A DNA stretch of 9,790 nucleotides from Chloroflexota bacterium (GTDB taxonomy: Bacteria; Chloroflexota; Dehalococcoidia; UBA3495): contig NZUD01000023.1 in NCBI GenBank assembly GCA_002697005.1, positions 1 through 9,790 of the forward strand, in the 5' to 3' direction. This document shows, piece by piece, positions 6,195-9,790 of this stretch. Numbering within the stretch: position 1 is the first letter of the stretch; each line of letters begins with the position of its first letter. Under the pieces are notes generated by a model that had not been told where the DNA came from, searched no databases, and saw nothing but the letters and a program-made list of their open reading frames with translations. The translations under genes and the position numbers were made by a program.

Positions 6195-6713
6195 ATGCCC
6201 GGTACTCCTCTAGACCACGACTCCATCGGACACATGATCGAACGCTCGCCACCGCTGTTGGAAGACTTTTTGTCGTTGGAGGCCCAACTCCAGCCCAATG
6301 GATTCGACATGACCGTGCGCGACGTGGCGCAGTTAATCAATCCCGGAGCTGTGGGAGCAGAAGACTCCAGCCGGGTACTTTCTGAATCTGAAATCATGAA
6401 ATTTGGGCCTGACGGCTGGCTACTGCTGGAACCAGGTCCTTATCTGGTGACCTTCAACGAAGTGGTCAATCTGCCATTGGACGTCATGGCGCTAGGCCGA
6501 CCTCGCTCTAGCCTGCTCCGCAGCGGCGTGTCCATCCACACGGCGGTCTGGGACGCTGGGTACCACGGCCGATCGCAAGCCCTGCTGGTGGTCTACCATC
6601 CAGATGGCTACCGAGTACAACGCAACGCCCGTCTCATGCAAATAATCTTCTTTCAACTGGAAACCGCCGCCAGCCGAGGCTACCAAGGCCGCTTTCAGTC
6701 CGAGAACATCTAG
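6195..6713 (+). CDS. dut: dUTP diphosphatase, archaeal-type (Dcd/Dut superfamily)
   Basis: It is predicted to hydrolyse dUTP to dUMP and pyrophosphate, keeping uracil out of DNA and supplying dTMP synthesis. The 172-residue protein shows LQPNGFD (32-38), RVLSE (60-64), GPYLVTFNEVV (81-91), RPRSSLLR (102-109), HTAVWDAGYHGRS (115-127) and NARLMQIIF (144-152), and ends in YQGRFQSENI. This order matches the archaeal dUTPase branch rather than the short trimeric bacterial Dut. The dCTP deaminase catalytic Glu (E. coli E138, in VLEF) appears replaced by Val in LLVVY, which argues against dCTP deaminase. ATG at 6195 follows GGGTGAG (6185-6191 region). An in-frame TTG at 6183 would add four residues and is less likely. 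It follows the groEL hairpin and is separated from queG by a repeat. The superfamily is firm; dUTPase over deaminase is inference. Confidence 0.8.
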   Translation: MPGTPLDHDSIGHMIERSPPLLEDFLSLEAQLQPNGFDMTVRDVAQLINPGAVGAEDSSRVLSESEIMKFGPDGWLLLEPGPYLVTFNEVVNLPLDVMALGRPRSSLLRSGVSIHTAVWDAGYHGRSQALLVVYHPDGYRVQRNARLMQIIFFQLETAASRGYQGRFQSENI

Positions 6714-6772
6714 CAGTCGGTACAGCCAGCGATGCAACTCCTTTTTTATCTCTATCTCCCGAATATACATCA

Positions 6773-6899
6773 TTGTCATTCCGCGGAAGCGTCAGTTGAC
6801 GAAAAACCTCATTCAACGTCTGCCACCCAATCGGATTCCTACAGACCCAATCAACACCTCCTGCAGAAACGGGATTCCCCACTTCTCTCGAAATGACAA
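6773..6899. mobile_element. MITE-like short repeat with TTGTCATT inverted ends
   Basis: The ends TTGTCATT (6773-6780) and AATGACAA (6892-6899) are exact reverse complements, and similarity continues inward imperfectly (TCCGCGG against TTCGAGA). The inside has two GGATTCC copies (6833-6839 and 6872-6878) and an 8-bp direct repeat ACCCAATC at 6825-6832 and 6845-6852, spaced exactly 20 bp. Read on the minus strand, the pattern TGTCATTTCGAG...GGGAATCC resembles short dispersed repeats known from many bacteria, including Dehalococcoidia. I see no target-site duplication and it is too short to encode a transposase. It fills most of the dut-queG gap and its right end carries the first ATG of queG. 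A genome-wide copy count would be decisive. Confidence 0.55.
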
Positions 6900-8098
6900 C
6901 CAAGGAAGAGTCGCTGGTGGTAGACTCTATCGAAGCAATGCAAAACCTCAAATCTCACATCACCGAGTACGCCGCCCAATGCGGATTCGACCTCGTGCGG
7001 GTCGCTGGCCCTGAGGAGTTTGTCCAAGACCGGGACGTGACTCTAAATAGGATCAAAGCTGGCCATATGGACGGCCTACTCTGGTTCACCGAATCTCGCG
7101 TTCGGCGCGGGGCCGACCCGGAGATCTTGCTGCCCGGCGCCCGTTCCATCATCTGTCTTGGACTCAGTTACCTAGACGAGCACGCCGAAGAGCTCACATC
7201 CTCTGGCAACGGTAAAGTGGCCAGGTACGCCTTGGTCAAGGACTACCACCGGGCTATGAAACGTCGGATGAAAACCTTCGTCCGCGGGCTGGAACAACAG
7301 ATGGAAGTTCCATTAGAAGCCAAATGGTATGTGGACGACGGCCCCATGTTGGACCGCGCCGCCGCAGCCCGGTCAGGGTTGGGCTGGTTCGGTAAGAGCA
7401 CGAACATTCTCACCAGCTCTCACGGGTCGTGGGTACTGCTAGGGCAAGTAATCACCAACCTGGAATTGGAACCGGACTCACCGCTGAATAAAACCTGCGG
7501 TACTTGTGTACGTTGCATTGACGACTGCCCAACCGGCGCCATCGTTGCGCCTTTCGTGGTGGATAACGCCCGTTGCATCTCCTATCAGACGATCGAGAAC
7601 CGTGGAGTCATACCGCTGGAGATGAGGCCCCTTATCGGGGATTGGGTATTCGGCTGTGATATCTGCCAAGACGTCTGCCCGGTCAACCGCAAAGCCCAGA
7701 AACCGCGACAACCCATCCAGAAAACAGAAGCCATTAGATCCACGGGAAGCCTTGATCTGTCAGAACTGCTGGAACTGACCGAAGAGGAGTTCCGTACCCG
7801 GTTCCGGGGCACATCAATCATGCGCGCCAAACGAGTTGGCCTACAAAAAAACGCTTGCATCGCTTTGGGCAACAATCGGGACAAAGCTGGTGTGCCTGCA
7901 TTGATTACCGCTCTGAATAGCCCAGAACCACTGGTGAGGGGTCATGCTGCCTGGGCCTTAGGCAGGATTTCGTCAGGAGATGCTTTCTCAATTTTGGAAA
8001 GGGCGCGCGAGTCGGAAACGGACTTTTACGTCATAGAAGAAATCGAAGGGGCGCTCAAAGCGGCCGGTGGTCAGGGATCGGCGAACCAGGCCGGATAG
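6893..8098 (+). CDS. queG: Epoxyqueuosine reductase
   Basis: QueG is a cobalamin-dependent iron-sulfur enzyme that reduces epoxyqueuosine to queuosine at the wobble base of tRNAs for Tyr, His, Asn and Asp. Numbered from 6893, the N-terminal reductive-dehalogenase-like domain has LLPGARSIICLGLSY (79-93) and YVDDGPMLDRAAAARSGLGWFGKST (146-170) with the cobalamin-site Asp region. Cysteines at 202, 205, 208 and 212 (CGTCVRCIDDC) and 228, 255, 258 and 262 (CDICQDVC) bind two 4Fe-4S clusters. A HEAT-like repeat tail (about 317-392) is usual for the family. The start is open. ATG at 6893 lies inside the inverted end of the repeat at 6773-6899 and has no ribosome-binding site. GTG at 6917 has AAGGAAGAG (6902-6910) just upstream and just outside the repeat. 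ATG at 6938 fits the family's usual N-terminus (LKxxIxE). I favour 6917 or 6938; coordinates give the longest frame. Confidence 0.93.
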   Translation: MTTKEESLVVDSIEAMQNLKSHITEYAAQCGFDLVRVAGPEEFVQDRDVTLNRIKAGHMDGLLWFTESRVRRGADPEILLPGARSIICLGLSYLDEHAEELTSSGNGKVARYALVKDYHRAMKRRMKTFVRGLEQQMEVPLEAKWYVDDGPMLDRAAAARSGLGWFGKSTNILTSSHGSWVLLGQVITNLELEPDSPLNKTCGTCVRCIDDCPTGAIVAPFVVDNARCISYQTIENRGVIPLEMRPLIGDWVFGCDICQDVCPVNRKAQKPRQPIQKTEAIRSTGSLDLSELLELTEEEFRTRFRGTSIMRAKRVGLQKNACIALGNNRDKAGVPALITALNSPEPLVRGHAAWALGRISSGDAFSILERARESETDFYVIEEIEGALKAAGGQGSANQAG

Positions 8099-8142
8099 TT
8101 GCTTTCGTCAGACCGTCCCTGTCTTGACTGTGCCTAGCCGGC
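8090..8142. repeat. Imperfect inverted repeat across convergent gene ends
   Basis: GCCGGATAG (8090-8098) ends queG and CTAGCCGGC (8134-8142) ends the EVE gene on the other strand. The arms match at eight of nine positions around a 35-nt gap. Both proteins therefore end in Gln-Ala-Gly. No T-run follows either arm. It could be a weak two-way terminator stem or only a coincidence of stop-codon context. Confidence 0.25.
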
Positions 8143-8688
8143 TTGCTGTTGCGCCGCCTGATTCGATCGGTTCCTCCGGCCACTGGAGCGGCGGCGGCGC
8201 TGGGCATTGGCTGAGGGCGTGAAGTCTGCGGGAACATAGGTCTTCCCGAAATGGAGCTTTTTCATCTCTTCTTCGATTAAGGTGAAGTCGTTCTTGGGCA
8301 GCAGATGAAGATTGCCTTGGAACGCCATATACCAGTGTTCGGGATTCCACCGCCTCACATATTCCAGGCGCGGGGCCAGAATATTGGCGTCTATGAATTG
8401 TTCGTCCTTCAATATGACGCCGGGTTGCAGCCTGATGTGGTAAGGGAAACCTGAGCTACCTTCGTTGACCCAGATATCCTGTTCGCTTTCATAGAAGGAA
8501 GACATAGCCGTGGCTGTAGCGGCGAAGCGGCGCATATGGGAAATATAAAGGAGCACGCGATCGCCTTCAGTGATTCGCTGTACCTTACGGCGGTGTTGGG
8601 CCTTCAAACCCAGGTCGATAAATCCTCGGTTTTGAGTTATCCGAAAATTCTCCTCGTTATTTATCATCATCCAGAAATTACTGGGCAT
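8134..8688 (-). CDS. EVE-domain (PUA-like fold) protein with basic C-terminal tail
   Basis: Residues 2-150 match the EVE domain (PUA-like fold). The match starts with NFWMMINNEENFRI, followed by RRKVQRITEGDRVLLYIS, then PYHIRLQPGVIL and PRLEYVRRWNPEHWYMAFQGNLHLLPKNDFTLIEEE. EVE domains are thought to bind modified bases in DNA or RNA, and in some proteins they serve as the sensor of type IV restriction. This 184-residue protein has only the EVE domain and then a low-complexity tail of about 20 residues with a run of Arg followed by Asn/Ser/Gln/Ala, which could bind nucleic acid. The ATG at 8688-8686 has GAGG (complement of 8694-8697) five bases upstream. No restriction, methylase or effector gene is beside it. 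It converges on queG, a tRNA base-modification gene, with a 35-bp gap. The partner and exact target are unknown. Confidence 0.85.
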   Translation of the reverse strand: MPSNFWMMINNEENFRITQNRGFIDLGLKAQHRRKVQRITEGDRVLLYISHMRRFAATATAMSSFYESEQDIWVNEGSSGFPYHIRLQPGVILKDEQFIDANILAPRLEYVRRWNPEHWYMAFQGNLHLLPKNDFTLIEEEMKKLHFGKTYVPADFTPSANAQRRRRSSGRRNRSNQAAQQQAG

Positions 8689-8753
8689 ACCAACCTCATA
8701 ACACCTAAGGGCCAGACTAGGACCGCAGATTCCCCACCGTAATTAATTTTAAC

Positions 8754-8770
8754 ATGATAAATACTATCAT
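8754..8770. repeat. 17-bp AT-rich dyad in divergent intergenic region
   Basis: ATGATA (8754-8759) and TATCAT (8765-8770) flank a 5-bp spacer, with partial extension outward (AAc against tTT). On the plus strand TTTTT follows directly, so it resembles a weak terminator, but no plus-strand gene ends before it. An operator between the EVE gene (minus) and the thiolase-like gene (plus) is the other reading. Confidence 0.35.
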
Positions 8771-8850
8771 TTTTGCTAGGTAGCCTTGTGATACCAAGTC
8801 TTAAGAAAAACCCGACCATACCCTGCCAGATGCTGATTTATCATCCCGTG

Positions 8851-8879
8851 TTGTACTGCCCCAGGAGGTATTGTAATAT
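8851..8879 (+). promoter_or_regulatory. Possible promoter for the thiolase-like gene
   Basis: TTGTAC (8851-8856) and TAATAT (8874-8879) are separated by exactly 17 nt. The match to consensus is fair. The predicted start near 8887 leaves a leader of about 45 nt before the ATG at 8934. It is called by pattern only. Confidence 0.3.
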
Positions 8880-8933
8880 CAGGCGAACTCCAGCACAGCA
8901 GGCCTACGACACACAGAAAGCGAGGATTACTCA

Positions 8934-9790
8934 ATGACCACAGGACAGAGGGATGTCGCCATCGTCGGAGTGGCTGAATCAGACGTCATGGGCACCGTCC
9001 CGAACAAGTCGTCTCTACAGCACCATGCCGAGGCGGCGCACAACGCACTAGAGGATGCTGGGCTCACCAAAAGCGATGTCGACGGATTGTTAACCGCCGG
9101 TGGGTCGACCCTGGTCACCGCCGAGTATATGGGCATCAACCCAACGTTCACTGACAGCACGACCGTCGGCGGCTCGTCCTTCGTAATTCACGTGGCCCAC
9201 GCCATGGCCGCCATTCGCGCAGGTTACTGCGAGGTTGCTTTGATCACGCACGGCCAGGCTGGCCGTTCCGCCAGGGCCCAGTTCCCTGCGGACGGCAACC
9301 TGCCCTTTGGCCAGTATGAAGCTCCCTACGGCATCATCGGTGCGCCAATCAACTACTCCTTAGCCTGCTCACGCTACATGCACTCCTACGGAGAAGACAA
9401 AACCCGCCAGGGCATGGCAGAGATAGCGGTGGCCACCCGAAAATGGGCCAACCTCAACCCCAAGGCACTAATGCACGATACCCCTATGAGCTTCGATGAG
9501 TACCACGACTCTCGTTGGGTGTCCTGGCCATTCCATCTCTACGACTGCTGTCTCGTCACTGACTCTGGCGCCGCCATCGTCGTCACCACGGCGGCGCGGG
9601 CTCGCAGCTTGAAAAAGACTCCCGTCTGGGTATTGGGCGCCGGAGAAGGTCACGACCATAACATCGTCAGCCAGATGCCTGATTACACCTCAACCTGGGC
9701 CCGGCATTCCGGTCCTCTATCCATGCAGCGGGCTGGCATCACCCACGACGACATCGACCTGACCATGATCTATGATTCCTTCACCTACAC
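8934..9790 (+). CDS. Thiolase-like (SCP-x/lipid-transfer type) protein, C-terminus cut by window end
   Basis: The first 285 residues of a thiolase-fold protein are present, and the frame is still open at the window end. RDVAIVGVAESD (6-17) is the usual N-terminal strand of the SCP-x thiolase / lipid-transfer branch. VALITHGQAGRSAR (101-114) and DLTMIYDSFT (275-284) are also typical of it. Where thiolases carry the nucleophilic Cys, this protein reads TTVGGSSF (76-83), so no Cys is seen there; its cysteines at 99, 145, 205 and 206 lie elsewhere. Related proteins without that Cys, such as Ltp2 and DitF, are retro-aldolases that split acyl-CoA compounds and act with a DUF35 OB-fold partner. A partner would be expected just downstream but is outside the window. 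The ATG has CGAGGA (8921-8926) seven bases upstream. The fold is confident. The reaction is unknown: acetyl-CoA acetyltransferase, aldolase and inactive homologue all remain possible. Confidence 0.85.
   Translation, partial: MTTGQRDVAIVGVAESDVMGTVPNKSSLQHHAEAAHNALEDAGLTKSDVDGLLTAGGSTLVTAEYMGINPTFTDSTTVGGSSFVIHVAHAMAAIRAGYCEVALITHGQAGRSARAQFPADGNLPFGQYEAPYGIIGAPINYSLACSRYMHSYGEDKTRQGMAEIAVATRKWANLNPKALMHDTPMSFDEYHDSRWVSWPFHLYDCCLVTDSGAAIVVTTAARARSLKKTPVWVLGAGEGHDHNIVSQMPDYTSTWARHSGPLSMQRAGITHDDIDLTMIYDSFTY

Noticed and set aside
6714..6772. T-run (CTTTTTTA near 6740) as a terminator after dut
   Set aside because: There is no convincing GC stem immediately before the T-run.
8863..8876. AGGAGGT followed by TTG as the start of a leader peptide
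   Set aside because: The TTG is followed at once by TAA, so there is no peptide, and the motif lies inside the possible promoter spacer.
1..9790. CRISPR array, tRNA or rRNA gene, toxin-antitoxin pair or defence island
   Set aside because: I see no regularly spaced repeats, no cloverleaf or rRNA core sequence, and no nuclease, methylase or paired small genes. The lone EVE protein is not sufficient evidence of a defence system.

Overview
This 9.8 kb window looks like a bacterial chromosome segment of moderate GC with ordinary housekeeping genes on both strands. The gene set is an acyl-CoA carboxylase carboxyltransferase subunit, folP-folK, a GroEL-type chaperonin, an archaeal-type dUTPase, queG, an EVE-domain protein and a thiolase-like protein. 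Together with short dispersed repeats whose ends read TTGTCATT, this would fit a Chloroflexota lineage such as Dehalococcoidia or SAR202. That placement is inference from style only; no 16S gene or other phylogenetic marker is present.

Layout. Positions 1-641 hold no convincing gene. This stretch is locally AT-rich, carries two small dyads and a possible promoter, and leads into a 106-codon gene (642-962) for a free-standing RNA polymerase alpha C-terminal domain. A carboxyltransferase gene follows on the minus strand (1130-2695). It is divergent from folP-folK (2853-4285), and the short intergenic gap contains a perfect 9-bp inverted repeat. Next on the plus strand come a monocistronic-looking groEL (4469-6094), with its own promoter, no groES beside it and no CIRCE element; a strong hairpin (6118-6171); and dut (6195-6713). 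A 127-bp repeat-like element (6773-6899) with matching inverted ends sits between dut and queG and contains the most upstream ATG of queG. queG (to 8098) converges on an EVE-domain gene (8134-8688, minus). After a 245-bp divergent intergenic region, a thiolase-like gene starts at 8934 and runs off the window.

How the genes relate. folP and folK catalyse successive folate steps and overlap, so they are very probably coupled in translation. The carboxyltransferase and the thiolase-like protein both act on acyl-CoA compounds but are far apart here. dut, queG and groEL are housekeeping genes without an obvious shared pathway. The least ordinary items are the stand-alone alpha-CTD with its DNA-contact residues intact, the GroEL with changed inter-ring, apical and C-terminal features, the repeat that supplies a possible start codon for queG, and the thiolase-fold protein with no cysteine at the usual nucleophile position.
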